Counted from the first letter of the stretch, positions 30,123 through 39,711 are shown. The stretch is DNA of 64,000 nt from Sphingomonas aurea (GCF_030678875.1 NZ_JAUUDS010000001.1:1149173-1213172), one strand, 5' to 3'. Numbers and translations: made by a program. Notes: generated from the sequence alone by a model not told the origin.

Positions 30123-30985
30123 CCGAACAGCGTCCTGAGCGGCGTGTCCAGCGGCTGGTCGAGCACCAGCTCCCCGCGCCGTATCCCCGCCGCATCCAGC
30201 CCAGCGTGCAAGGCCACCTGCGCTGCGCCGAACCGCGCGACGAACTCCGCCCGCAATGCCGCACCGTCGCCCAGCAACTCCTCGCCCGTTTCCGGATCGC
30301 GAAACCGGTAGCCGCCATCGAACGGGAAATTGCGCTCTTCCACGGTCAGGATCTGGATCGCCAGCACCTCACGTCCCGCCGCCGACAGCCGCACCGCCAG
30401 GTCGAGCGTTCCGGCATCGAAGAAGTCGCTGACCACCACCACCAGGTCGCGTTGCCCGATCCGCCCCCAGACCGGTGCCAGCGCCCGCTCGTCGGGCAGC
30501 ACCCCGCCCGCGCTCAGCCCCGCCAGCTCCAGCCGCAGCCGGTCGCGCGCGCGTGCACCCCCATGCGGCGGCACCACCCGCATCGCCTCACCGAGTGTCA
30601 CCAGCGCGAACCGGTCGCCCTGCATCAGCGCCAGTTCGACGATGCACGCCGCCAGCGCCCTGCCCGCGTCGAGCCGCGACCGGTCCGGCCGCGCCGCATC
30701 CGCCTGCCCCATCGATCCGCTGGTATCGAGCAGCACCCACGCGGCGACCGGGCTCTCCCGCTCCGCCTCGCGCACGAAGAAGCGGTCGGAGCGGCCGTAC
30801 AGCTTCCAGTCGATCTGCCGCGGCTCGTCGCCGCGCTCGTACGGGCGGTACTGCGCGAACTCCAGCCCCGCGCCGCGGCTGGCGCTGCGATGCGCGCCCA
30901 GCCCCCGATCGCCGATCGCCCGCCGCGTCGCCAGCGTCAGGTCGCGCAACCGGTGGCGGACGTCGGCCGGTATCAGCTCAACCAC
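30119..30985 (-). CDS. DUF58 domain protein (vWA-like)
   Basis: A 288-residue cytosolic or membrane-associated protein. The DUF58 signature YRPYERGDEPRQIDWKLYGRSDRFFVREAE is complete, and it lies next to a MIDAS-type motif DTSGSMG, so a metal ion could be bound as in vWA domains. The GTG at 30985 (MVELIPADVRHRL) is chosen: it overlaps the moxR stop by eight bases and matches DUF58 N-termini. DUF58 proteins act with MoxR ATPases in assembling or activating envelope complexes. Confidence 0.85.
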   Translation of the reverse strand: MVELIPADVRHRLRDLTLATRRAIGDRGLGAHRSASRGAGLEFAQYRPYERGDEPRQIDWKLYGRSDRFFVREAERESPVAAWVLLDTSGSMGQADAARPDRSRLDAGRALAACIVELALMQGDRFALVTLGEAMRVVPPHGGARARDRLRLELAGLSAGGVLPDERALAPVWGRIGQRDLVVVVSDFFDAGTLDLAVRLSAAGREVLAIQILTVEERNFPFDGGYRFRDPETGEELLGDGAALRAEFVARFGAAQVALHAGLDAAGIRRGELVLDQPLDTPLRTLFG

Positions 30986-31979
30986 CGGGGCCGCGCACCC
31001 CCGCGACCAGCCGCTCGACCACATTGTCGGCGCTCACCCCCTCCGCCTCGGCAGCGAAGGACAGGAGCAGCCGGTGACGCATCACCGGCCCGGCGAGCGC
31101 CGCGACGTCCGCGCGCGTCGCCGCCAGCCGCCCGTGGAGCAGCGCCCGCGCCTTCGCTGCCAGCACCAATGACTGGCCCGCACGCGGCCCCGCGCCCCAG
31201 CGGACATATTGCCCGATCCCCTGCGGCATCGCCGCGTCGCCCGGCCGGCTGGCGCGCACCAGCCGCGTGATCCAGTCGAGCAGATCGCCCGACAGGTGGA
31301 CGTCGCGGACCAGCGCCTGGATGGCGATGATTTCCTCGCCCGCCATCACCCGCGGCACCTCGGCCATGTGGCTGCCGGTGGTCTGGGCCAGGATATCGCG
31401 CTCCTCCGCCTCGCTGGGATAATCGACGCGGACGTGGAGCAGGAACCGGTCCAGCTGCGCCTCGGGCAGCGGATAGGTGCCCGCCTGTTCCAGCGGGTTC
31501 TGCGTCGCCAGCACGAAGAACGGCGCCGGCAGCCGGTGCGTGACGCCGCCATAGCTGACCGTCCGCTCCTGCATCGCCTCCAGCAGCGCCGCCTGGGTCT
31601 TTGGCGGGGTGCGGTTCAATTCGTCGGCGAGCAGCAGGTTGGTGAAGACCGGCCCCGGCTGAAACCGGAAGTGCCGCTTGCCGGTGCCGTGATCCTCCTC
31701 CAGCAATTCGGTGCCCAGGATATCGCTCGGCATCAGGTCCGGCGTGAACTGCACCCGGCGGAAATCGAGGTCGAGCGCCTGCCCCAGCGACCGGACCAGC
31801 AGCGTCTTGCCCAGCCCCGGCACGCCCTCCAGCAGGCAGTGTCCGCCCGCGATCAGCCCGATCAGCAGCTGCTCGACCACCGCGCCCTGCCCGACGATCG
31901 CCGCGCCGATCGCGGCCTTCAGCCCGGTCAGCCGCTCCAGCTTCTCGGCAATTTCCGCTTCCGTCATCCGATCATCCAT
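30978..31979 (-). CDS. MoxR family AAA+ ATPase
   Basis: A 333-residue AAA+ ATPase. Walker A is GVPGLGKT (52-59), Walker B is LLLADELNR, and sensor 1 is FFVLATQNPLEQAGTYPLPEAQLDRF, all typical of MoxR. It acts as a chaperone with vWA-type partners. The ATG lies in an eight-base overlap with the end of the DUF4159 gene, and the DUF58 gene starts within its own stop region, so expression is tightly coupled. Confidence 0.93.
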   Translation of the reverse strand: MDDRMTEAEIAEKLERLTGLKAAIGAAIVGQGAVVEQLLIGLIAGGHCLLEGVPGLGKTLLVRSLGQALDLDFRRVQFTPDLMPSDILGTELLEEDHGTGKRHFRFQPGPVFTNLLLADELNRTPPKTQAALLEAMQERTVSYGGVTHRLPAPFFVLATQNPLEQAGTYPLPEAQLDRFLLHVRVDYPSEAEERDILAQTTGSHMAEVPRVMAGEEIIAIQALVRDVHLSGDLLDWITRLVRASRPGDAAMPQGIGQYVRWGAGPRAGQSLVLAAKARALLHGRLAATRADVAALAGPVMRHRLLLSFAAEAEGVSADNVVERLVAGVRGPGG

Positions 31980-32670
31980 TCAACGCGTACATCACGATGT
32001 TGACCGCGAACTTCGTGTTATCTTCGGCCAGGAAGCGCTTGTTCCGCCAGTCATAATCCCACTCGCACCCGTAATCCTTGTTGCTGTAGAGCACGCCCAG
32101 CCGACCGCCGATGGTGATGCCCTTCAGATAGTCATGGACCAGGTCGTCACCCCAGCCGTTCAGCTCGAACGCGGTCGCCGGCGGTCCAGCCATCTTGAAG
32201 AAGCTGGCATAGAGCGGGTGCTTGGGCGGCAGTTTCTGGAGCGCCCGTGGCCCGAAGATCGCCGCCATCTGCCGCTCGAACGAGGTCGCGAACAGCCCAT
32301 CGATATCGTGGTTGCAGTCGTCGACCAGCACGAACCCGCCGTTCCTGACATAACGCTCGAAATTGCGCCGCTCGGCCGGCGAGAACTCGACCAGCTTGTG
32401 CCCCGCCATGTAGCAGAAGGGCGCGGTCAGCATCTTCGGGTCGGATAGCGCGACCACCCGCTCCTTCGGATCGACGCGCAGGTTGGTATAGTCGATCAGC
32501 GCGGTCAGCAGGTTGGACGGCATCCGCTGGTCGACGTCCCAGTCGCCGGACTCGTAGCGCAGCCGCGTGAACCAGAAGTCGTAGGCCGGTGCGGCGCCGG
32601 CGCGCGACGCGGCCGCGGTGACCGCCGCCGCCAGTGCCCCTCGCAGAAACGCCTGTCGCGTTACACTCAC
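31972..32670 (-). CDS. DUF4159 domain protein, exported
   Basis: A 232-residue protein with an N-terminal leader (QAFLRGALAAAVTAAASRAGAAP) and a DUF4159 domain (FWFTRLRYESGDWDVD, then GGFVLVDDCNHDIDGLF and GVLYSNKDYGCEWDYDW). DUF4159 is a glutamine-amidotransferase-like fold found with MoxR/DUF58 operons. The frame is open to 32724, but that extension (HPNPSPEGEG) is encoded by a dispersed repeat, so the GTG at 32670 is preferred. Its ribosome site (GGGGAGGGGC) lies inside that repeat. Confidence 0.8.
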   Translation of the reverse strand: MSVTRQAFLRGALAAAVTAAASRAGAAPAYDFWFTRLRYESGDWDVDQRMPSNLLTALIDYTNLRVDPKERVVALSDPKMLTAPFCYMAGHKLVEFSPAERRNFERYVRNGGFVLVDDCNHDIDGLFATSFERQMAAIFGPRALQKLPPKHPLYASFFKMAGPPATAFELNGWGDDLVHDYLKGITIGGRLGVLYSNKDYGCEWDYDWRNKRFLAEDNTKFAVNIVMYALNG

Positions 32671-32671
32671 A

Positions 32672-32774
32672 AGCCCCTCCCCTTCAGGGGAGGGATTGGG
32701 GTGGGGCGTCTCCACGAGCGCCACCCCGGTGGAACCGCCCCACCCCCAGCCCCTCCCCTGAAGGGGAGGGGAGC
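32672..32774. repeat. Paired palindromic repeat (BIME/REP-like)
   Basis: Two arms (32672-32707 and about 32737-32774) are inverted copies of a roughly 36-base unit; each arm contains its own CCCCTCCCCTTCAGGGGAGGGG hairpin followed by a TGGGGTGGGGC run. The loop is about 29 bases. The core recurs at 12265-12286. It fills the gap between PmbA and DUF4159 genes. Confidence 0.75.
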
Positions 32775-32788
32775 AAGGTGGGAATCGA

Positions 32789-34123
32789 TCACACCGCGTC
32801 CGACAGCGACGTGAAGGTGAAGTCCCGCAGCTTCATCGGCGGCAGCATCATGATGAAGTCACCCTCGTCCGCCTTCACCCGCACCGGCTTGCCCAGCTCG
32901 TCGATGTTGTTGAGCATGATGACCGGCGACTCGTTGAAGCGGAAGTTCTTGATCGGATACTTGATCTGCCCGTTCTCGATATAGAAGGTGCCGTCGCGGG
33001 TCAGGCCGGTCAGCAGCACCGTCTGCGGGTCGACCATCCGGATATACCAGGTGCGCGTCACCAGGATGCCCTTCTCGGTTCCGCGGATCAGGTCGGCGGT
33101 CGACTTGGTGCCGCCGCCCATGATGAGGTTGCCGGGGCTGCCGACCGCCGTCTTGCCCTGCTTCTGCGCCCAGAAGCGGCTATAGTCGAGATTGACGACC
33201 TTGCCGTCCTTGATGACGTCCTGCCGCTGGCGGGGCAGACCCTCGCCGTCCCACGGCAGCACCGGCACGCTGGCGTCCCACGGATCGACCCACATGTTGA
33301 CGCGCGGGTCATAGACCTGCTCGCCGATCTTGTTGCCGCCGCCCTTCTTGGACAGGAAGCTGCGCCCCTCGTCCGCCTCGCGCGCGCCGAAGAAGTTTAT
33401 CATGAACCCCACCAGCCCCGCCGCCGCCGCCGGCTCCAGGATCACGGTGTACTTGCCCGGCTCCAGCGCGCGGGCGTCGGCGCTCGCCGCCGCCTTGCGC
33501 ATGCCGGTCCGCACGTCGGTGCCCGCGCTAAAGCTGGTCGAATCCTGCAAATTGCGTCCGACCCAGCCCGATCCGCGCCCATCCTCGGTCCGCACGGTGC
33601 AGGTGTAGTCCAGCCCGGTCGCGCGCTGATAGCCGAAATTGCCGTTCGAATTGGCGAAGGCGACGAAGCTCTGCCCGTCCTGCAGGAACCCGGCCGCGAC
33701 CAGCTTCTCGGCCTTGCACGCGGTGATCGAGTCCGCCGCCACCTTGGCCCGGTACTCGGGCGTGATCGCCGCCGTCGCCTGGCTGAACGTGTTGGTCGGG
33801 CGATAGGTCTGCTTGGCAACGGCCGGTACGAACTCCGGATTCTCCGGCGCCAGCTTGGCCAGATCCTCAGCCCGCTGGACGACCCGCGCCAGCGAGGCGT
33901 CGTCGAACTGGTTGATCGTCGCGGTGCCGACGCGCTTGCCGAACGCGACCTGCACGGCCAGGTCGGTGTTCGACACGATGCCGCTGGTCGATACGTTGTT
34001 CAGCGCGAAGCGGATGTTGCCGTCGATCGATCCGCTCAGCTGCGCGGTGCATTCGTCGGCCTTCGACAGCGCGACCACCTTGGTCAGGATGGCGCGGGCC
34101 TGCTCTTCGGTCATGATGCTCAT
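32789..34123 (-). CDS. TldD/PmbA family protein (TldE-like, no zinc motif)
   Basis: A 444-residue protein of the TldD/PmbA family. SNTDLAVQVAFGKRVGTATINQFDD and FANSNGNFGYQRATGLDYTCTVRT are typical, but no HExxxH is present, as in PmbA/TldE, the non-catalytic partner in Escherichia coli. No signal peptide is visible (MSIMTEEQARAIL). It lies 16 bases downstream of the TldD-like gene. In E. coli the pair matures microcin B17 and degrades CcdA; the target here is unknown. Confidence 0.87.
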   Translation of the reverse strand: MSIMTEEQARAILTKVVALSKADECTAQLSGSIDGNIRFALNNVSTSGIVSNTDLAVQVAFGKRVGTATINQFDDASLARVVQRAEDLAKLAPENPEFVPAVAKQTYRPTNTFSQATAAITPEYRAKVAADSITACKAEKLVAAGFLQDGQSFVAFANSNGNFGYQRATGLDYTCTVRTEDGRGSGWVGRNLQDSTSFSAGTDVRTGMRKAAASADARALEPGKYTVILEPAAAAGLVGFMINFFGAREADEGRSFLSKKGGGNKIGEQVYDPRVNMWVDPWDASVPVLPWDGEGLPRQRQDVIKDGKVVNLDYSRFWAQKQGKTAVGSPGNLIMGGGTKSTADLIRGTEKGILVTRTWYIRMVDPQTVLLTGLTRDGTFYIENGQIKYPIKNFRFNESPVIMLNNIDELGKPVRVKADEGDFIMMLPPMKLRDFTFTSLSDAV

Positions 34124-34139
34124 GGGTCAGATACTCCGG

Positions 34140-35774
34140 TCAGCCGAGCGAGCGGGCGGTGTTGATGACGTTGATGCCGTTGAAGCGCGCCGTGGACGAA
34201 CCATGGCTGACCGCGGACACCTGGCTGGGCTGCCCCTTGCCGTCGAAGAACGACCCGCCATAGCGGAAGTCGGACGCATCGCACACGCTGACGCACGCAT
34301 TCCAGAATTCCGGCGTGCGGATCTGATAGGCGACGTCCTCGATCTGCTGGCCGATCTTGCCGTTCTTGATCTCATAGAACAGCTGCCCGCCGAACTGTGC
34401 GTTGTAGCGCTGCTGGTCAATCGAGAAGCTGCCGTCGCCGACGATGTAGATGCCGTTCTCGACCCCGCCGATCATGTCGGCGACCGACTGCTTGGCCTTG
34501 CCCGGTTGCAGCGAGACATTGGCCATTCGCTGGAACTGCACGCTCGACCAGTGATCGGCATAGCAGCAGCCGTCCGACGCGGTCTTGCCCAGGATATGCG
34601 CCTGGTCGCGGATCGCCTGGTAATCGACCAGCTTGCCGTCCGCGATCAGCGGCCATTTCTTGGTCTTCACACCCTCGTCGTCATAGCCGACCGCGCCCAG
34701 CGTGCCCGGCTCGACCTTGTCGGCGGTGATCGTCACCTTGTCGCTGCCGTACTGGAAGCGCGCCTTCTGCTTGTCGAGCGTCGCGAAGCTGGTACCGGCA
34801 TAGTTCGCCTCATAACCAAGCACGCGGTCCAGCTCGAGCGGATGGCCGACCGACTCGTGGATGGTCAGCCAGGTGTGCGACGGGTCGAGCACCAGGTCGT
34901 ACCGGCCCGGCTTGACGGACGGCGCCTTCAGCTTGGCCTGCGCCTGCTTTGCGGCGGCGATCGCGTCCTCGCGCATGTCATACGACATGCCGTAATTGAC
35001 GACGCCGTTGGGCGAGGTGAACTTGTCCTTCGCACGGCCGTCGAGATATTCGAAGCCCAGCCCCATCGGCGCCGACAGTCCCTCGCGCGTCCGGAACTTG
35101 CCCGTCGCCTTGTCGATCGCGGTCACCGTCAGCGGCGCCCAGATCCGGTGCACGTCCTGATCGATGTACGAGCCGTCGGTCGAGGCGAAATATTTCTGCT
35201 CGTTGACCACGAACAGGATCGAGTTGACGAAGTTGGCCCCCGCCGCCAGCGCCGCGGCATTGACGCCGAGCAGCAGGTCGACCTTGTCCTTCACCGGCAC
35301 CTGCATCGCGTTCTTCACGATCGGCGTGCGCCACGACACCTCGCCGACGCCGGGCGTCGGGGCCAGCTTCACCGGCGCGGTCTGGGTCTTCGCGTTCGCC
35401 TTCGCGATCGCGGTCGCCTGTCGCGCGGCGGCAGCGACGGCGCTCTCGGTCATGTCGTTGGTGGCGGCAAAGCCCCAGGCGCCGTCGGCGATCACGCGGA
35501 TGCCGACACCGGTCGACTCGGTGTTGACGACGTTCTGCACCATCGCCTCGCGCGTCACGACGAACTGGCGTAGGTACCGGCCGACGCGCACGTCGCAGTA
35601 TGTCGCGCCGGCGCTCTTCGACGCGTTCAGCGCCGCATCGGCCAGCCGCCGCTTCACCGCGACGTCAATCGTCGAGTCCAGCTCTTGCGCGGCGATCGCC
35701 CGCCCCATGAAGCCCGGCAGCAACCCGCCACCCAGCGCGAGCCCGCTCGCGGTCAGGAATTCGCGTCTCAGCAA
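34140..35774 (-). CDS. TldD-like zinc metallopeptidase with Tat signal
   Basis: A 544-residue protein, first of the nine-gene operon. The zinc motif HESVGH (HExxxH, in WLTIHESVGHPLELDR) is that of TldD, which makes this the catalytic member of the TldD/PmbA pair. The N-terminus is a twin-arginine signal (LRREFLTASGLALGGG), so export is predicted, unlike E. coli TldD. The start codon is TTG at 35774, supported by GGGGGAG eight bases upstream. The partner PmbA gene lacks a leader, so the two may sit in different compartments. Confidence 0.88.
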   Translation of the reverse strand: MLRREFLTASGLALGGGLLPGFMGRAIAAQELDSTIDVAVKRRLADAALNASKSAGATYCDVRVGRYLRQFVVTREAMVQNVVNTESTGVGIRVIADGAWGFAATNDMTESAVAAAARQATAIAKANAKTQTAPVKLAPTPGVGEVSWRTPIVKNAMQVPVKDKVDLLLGVNAAALAAGANFVNSILFVVNEQKYFASTDGSYIDQDVHRIWAPLTVTAIDKATGKFRTREGLSAPMGLGFEYLDGRAKDKFTSPNGVVNYGMSYDMREDAIAAAKQAQAKLKAPSVKPGRYDLVLDPSHTWLTIHESVGHPLELDRVLGYEANYAGTSFATLDKQKARFQYGSDKVTITADKVEPGTLGAVGYDDEGVKTKKWPLIADGKLVDYQAIRDQAHILGKTASDGCCYADHWSSVQFQRMANVSLQPGKAKQSVADMIGGVENGIYIVGDGSFSIDQQRYNAQFGGQLFYEIKNGKIGQQIEDVAYQIRTPEFWNACVSVCDASDFRYGGSFFDGKGQPSQVSAVSHGSSTARFNGINVINTARSLG

Positions 35775-35988
35775 GACTGTATCTCCCCCAAATGCCAGGC
35801 CACGAGGCCGCCCCCGCGACCGCCACGATCAGGGCCGCTCCGGGCCTGTGTCATGGTGATACAAGACACTTAACGAGCCTCCGCGACCGCCGTCAACGGG
35901 GCGCGGAGGGTGGGTCTGTAATTTGTCGCGAGCGGGCCGTTGCGTTCGCCTCGGCGGCCCGGACGCAAGCCAGCTGCCCGGAATGATT

Positions 35989-36173
35989 TTCGCGCGAAGA
36001 CGCTAAGACGCGAAGAAAGAGGATTCACGCGGGGACGTGGAGGTGTCTTGCGCGCGGCAGCGCGCTTCGATCATCGTCGGCCGGTAATGGAGAGCCGCTG
36101 GCGCGGCCCGGCCCTCCGCGCCTTCGCAAGACTAATATCTTCTTCTCTTTGCGTCTTAGCGTCTTCGCGCGAA
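35989..36173. repeat. 185-bp inverted-repeat element (MITE-like)
   Basis: TTCGCGCGAAGACGCTAAGACGC at 35989 onward is repeated inverted at the right end (GCGTCTTAGCGTCTTCGCGCGAA, to 36173). The shared arm is about 23 bases perfect, extended imperfectly by GAAGAAAGA. The centre has no open frame. It lies in the 524-base gap between the TldD-like gene and dcd. The rest of that gap has no gene I can support. No target duplication was found. Confidence 0.65.
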
Positions 36174-36298
36174 CCCCTTCTCCCGGCTTGGCGCGCGCAC
36201 TCCCGTCGCGCTCGCCAAGACCGGGCATCGCGGTCGGAAGCCCCCTTGCACGCGGCCCCACTTCCCGCGATGGCAGCCGCTCACCCGGGGGAGCCGCC

Positions 36299-36853
<555 letters not shown>

Positions 36854-37037
36854 TCGTGCGGACCGCGACTCCACCGCCGCGGTAATCCGCGGGATCGTCT
36901 AACCCCGAGCCAGACTATCGCGCTCGCCGGTCCTGCTTGGCTCGTCCCCGCATCTAGAGCCGAGCGTGGCGCTTTCGAAGCCGCGGGGTACAACGTCTTT
37001 GCGACTCGTCGCGCGCAAACCTCCTTTGCAACGCGCA

Positions 37038-37067
37038 ACGGCGAAGGCGTCTCTACGCCCTCGCCGT
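37038..37067. terminator. Hairpin downstream of the TPR-like gene
   Basis: ACGGCGAAGGCG and CGCCCTCGCCGT flank TCTCTA; eleven of twelve positions pair. It lies seven bases beyond the stop of the gene ending at 37074 and downstream of dcd, so it could terminate both. No T-tract is present. Confidence 0.4.
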
Positions 37068-37073
37068 CATGGA

Positions 37074-37421
37074 TCAGCGCGTCGCCAGTACCGCTGAAGC
37101 GCTCTGCCCGAGCCCGCGCGTCGCCAACGCGTGCGACGATGCCGCCTCGCCCGACGGCATCAGCATCGACACATCCGGCCGTTCCAGCACTGCGGTATAG
37201 AGCGCCCGCGCCGCCTCGACCCGCCCGGTCCGGCCGTAGACGGCCGCAAGGTTCAGCATCAGCTCTGGCCGGTCCGGGAATATCCGCCGCTCGGCATTCA
37301 GCGTCGCCTCGGCCGCCCGCAGGTCACCCGTCGCGATCGCCTGATAGCCGGTGCGATCCCCCGCGAACGCCGGCGACGCCAGCCCGGCGAGGATCACGGG
37401 AATGAGGAAGCTGCGCATCAT
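37074..37421 (-). CDS. Small exported TPR-like protein
   Basis: A 115-residue protein. The start is one of two tandem ATGs (37421 or 37418) behind AGGAGACGG. The leader MMRSFLIPVILAGLASPAFAG is cleaved by the look of it. The mature part contains one to one and a half tetratricopeptide-like helices (AIATGDLRAAEATLNAERRIFPDRPELMLNLAAVYGRTGRVEAARALY). Such small TPR proteins usually bind partners in the periplasm; no specific role can be named. Confidence 0.75.
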   Translation of the reverse strand: MMRSFLIPVILAGLASPAFAGDRTGYQAIATGDLRAAEATLNAERRIFPDRPELMLNLAAVYGRTGRVEAARALYTAVLERPDVSMLMPSGEAASSHALATRGLGQSASAVLATR

Positions 37422-38698
37422 CCGTCTCCTTGTCTTCGAAGCGCTCGATCCGAACGTTTCATTTTTGTGACACGATGATGTCACTTCCGTGACTGTCTCG
37501 CAAGCGGCAATCGCATAACTTCGAGAACAGCCGTTCTGCCCGCTGTCGTGGGGGGACATTGAAAGGATCGGGCGGCTTGAAGCTGAAACGACGTGCTGAA
37601 AACCGGCACCGCTGCGCGGATGCCTAGGTCAGTTGTGAGCGCTTCGGATACGAGGAGTGCCGAAGCGGAGCGATTGCCCGCCATCTGCTTCGATCGAAAC
37701 GACTACAGCCCATGCAGCCATTCAAAACGTCCACACCTCATACGTGCGAATCCCGAAACGATCAGAACACTGGTCGGATCGGCGATCCGCACTCCCCAAG
37801 CGAGGCCGGGAAAACGTACGGCCCAGCCGCCGCCCGAGTAAGTGACGCACGGTTGGGCCAAATCACACGGTGACATCGTCGCTCCTGGCGGGTTCCACCT
37901 TTCAGGAGATCGGCCGCACATCCGTCGTGATGCGAGCAGGTCGGCTCTTGCCGTCTGCCCTGATAAGCCATGTCTTGGTTCCGATCGTTCTCGGCGGATG
38001 ACTGGGGGCCAAAAGCATCAACGCTTCGGTTCGATCTAATCAGGACTGCACGCATCTGTCCCGCTTTCGAGGAAGGGAGTGGGGTGGACACTCCCCCGCG
38101 CGGCGCGCCTCTGGATACGCCCATCCCCCGCCACGCATCGGGTGAACAGCGCCCCGCGCAGTTCAGACTATGCCGGGACATGGTCGACCAATACCCGTGA
38201 AGATGAGAGGTATGCGCCGCTGGTCGCATTTACCTCCGACGCACCGAGCCATCGCTGACGCGGAAGAAGGGTTTGTCGCACATGGCACGCGGACGCAGCC
38301 TGCTACCCGCTCGTGAAGCGCTGACCCGGGCGTTGACCGATCCGCTCGGATCATCGGTGCGAAGATATTGGAGCGGTGCAGGCCACGCCGAGCGGGCAAT
38401 GCAGGCATCGCAACCGACGAGCAACGGACCATCACGTCGAGATCGTTCCACCGCAAGGCGAACGTCCGAAGGGCGACGACTGTGGTTCAGCCCGCACGGG
38501 AAAGGCTTCGACATGCCTTCCACGCCATTGACCCGAACCGGACGCCCCATCTCTGCCTGTGCGCCGTCGACCGCCATCTTCGCCCGCGGCCGAACCGATC
38601 GGCGGGCCCCGCCGATGGTCACCCATCCAAAACTACGCAATGTCCTGCCCAGTCAGCTCGCACACTGTTCCGGAGGCAAAGGTAGTCGGCCCGCATGC
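37422..38698. other. 1.3-kb stretch without a convincing gene
   Basis: Frames here are short, in conflict with one another, and lack the strong third-position GC bias and ribosome sites of neighbouring genes. Translations show no family I recognise. AT content is locally higher than in the flanks. It may be decayed DNA, a large regulatory region or a site for non-coding RNA; nothing specific was found. Confidence 0.5.
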
Positions 38699-38725
38699 AA
38701 AAAGGGCGACCCCGCAGGGCCGCCC
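38699..38725 (-). terminator. Rho-independent terminator of the tonB-exbBD operon
   Basis: Read on the minus strand, GGGCGGCCCTGCGGGGTCGCCC is a GC-rich hairpin followed directly by TTTTT. It lies 30 bases after the last exbD stop, the right place to end the tonB-exbB-exbD-exbD transcript. Confidence 0.8.
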
Positions 38726-38755
38726 GTCTCGTCGCATCGTCGATCGCAGTGGCGA

Positions 38756-39181
38756 TCAGAAGTCGTTGCGATACTGCTCGTTGCCGATGAAGCCCAGCTT
38801 GGTGATCGCCGAGCGTTTCACCACTGCCAGGGTCCGGTCGACCGCCTCGTAACGGGCGTCGGGCGCGGGCTGGAAGTGGAGTTCCGGCTCCGGGTTCATG
38901 CCCGCGGTCTGGTCCAGATACTGGCGCAGCGTCACCTCGTCGACCGGCGCGCCGTTCCACGACACGGTACCCGCGGCATCGATCGTGATCTTGTTCTTCT
39001 GCGCGTCGACCGGGTTGGCCGGCGTGTTCGAGTTCTGCGGCAGGTCCACCTTCACCGCGTGGGTCTGGATCGGGATGGTGATGATGAACATGATGAGGAG
39101 CACGAGCATGACGTCGATCAACGGCGTCGTGTTCATTTCCATCATCGGCTCGCCGTCATCGCGGCCCGCACTCATTGCCAT
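38756..39181 (-). CDS. exbD: ExbD/TolR family protein (second copy)
   Basis: A 141-residue inner-membrane protein with one N-terminal helix (PLIDVMLVLLIMFIITIPI) that carries the conserved channel Asp, then a periplasmic domain (VDLPQNSNTPANPVDAQKNKITIDAAGTVSWNG). With ExbB it converts proton flow into work on TonB. It is the last gene of the operon, followed by a strong terminator, and is shorter than the other ExbD. Confidence 0.9.
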   Translation of the reverse strand: MAMSAGRDDGEPMMEMNTTPLIDVMLVLLIMFIITIPIQTHAVKVDLPQNSNTPANPVDAQKNKITIDAAGTVSWNGAPVDEVTLRQYLDQTAGMNPEPELHFQPAPDARYEAVDRTLAVVKRSAITKLGFIGNEQYRNDF

Positions 39182-39234
39182 GTCAAATTACTCCTAGGCA
39201 CACGATTGACACCGGGGGTGACATCGGGGGCCGA

Positions 39235-39711
39235 TCAGGTCGACGAACCGCCGCCGGGGGGCGGCTCGGAGATGAAGCCGACGCGGGCGAAGCCAGCCGA
39301 CTGCATCGTGTAGATGGTGCCGCCGATGCAGCGGTACGGCGTGTTCACGTCGCCGCGGATATGCGCCTCGGGCAGTTCCAGGCCGGCAGCGTTCGGGCCG
39401 CCCTGGCGGTCGATCTCGGCCTTCAGCTTGTTGACGGCCAGATCCAGCAGTTCCTTGCTGTTGACCTTCGACAGGTTCCAGTAGACCGCGCACTCGCCGC
39501 CCTCGGTGGTCACCGACAGGTTGACGTTCTCGGGCTTGGTCGTGGTGGGGTCGAACCGCACGTCGGGCAGCTTCAGCGGCACCGTCTGCAGCACGACCGG
39601 CACCGCGATCAGGAAGATGATAAGCAGAACCAGCATGACGTCCACGAGGGGCGTCGTGTTGATGTCTGACAACGGGGCGTCGTCGTCGCCCCCACCACTA
39701 CTCATCGCCAT
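39235..39711 (-). CDS. exbD: ExbD/TolR family protein (first copy)
   Basis: A 158-residue ExbD-like protein: SDINTTPLVDVMLVLLIIFLIAVPVVL is the single helix with the conserved Asp. The periplasmic domain is distinctive, with Cys in GGECAVYWNLS and YRCIGGTIYTMQ that could form a disulfide, and a Gly/Ser tail (PPPGGGSST). Two different ExbD copies behind one ExbB are common in Xanthomonas and sphingomonads, where one copy can be specific for certain substrates. Confidence 0.9.
   Translation of the reverse strand: MAMSSGGGDDDAPLSDINTTPLVDVMLVLLIIFLIAVPVVLQTVPLKLPDVRFDPTTTKPENVNLSVTTEGGECAVYWNLSKVNSKELLDLAVNKLKAEIDRQGGPNAAGLELPEAHIRGDVNTPYRCIGGTIYTMQSAGFARVGFISEPPPGGGSST

Noticed and set aside
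32671..32724. N-terminal extension of the DUF4159 protein starting at 32724
   Set aside because: The extra residues are encoded by a dispersed palindromic repeat and precede a normal leader.
38230..38640. 136-residue minus-strand frame in the gene-poor stretch
   Set aside because: No ribosome site, no leader, no known family, and codon use unlike neighbours.
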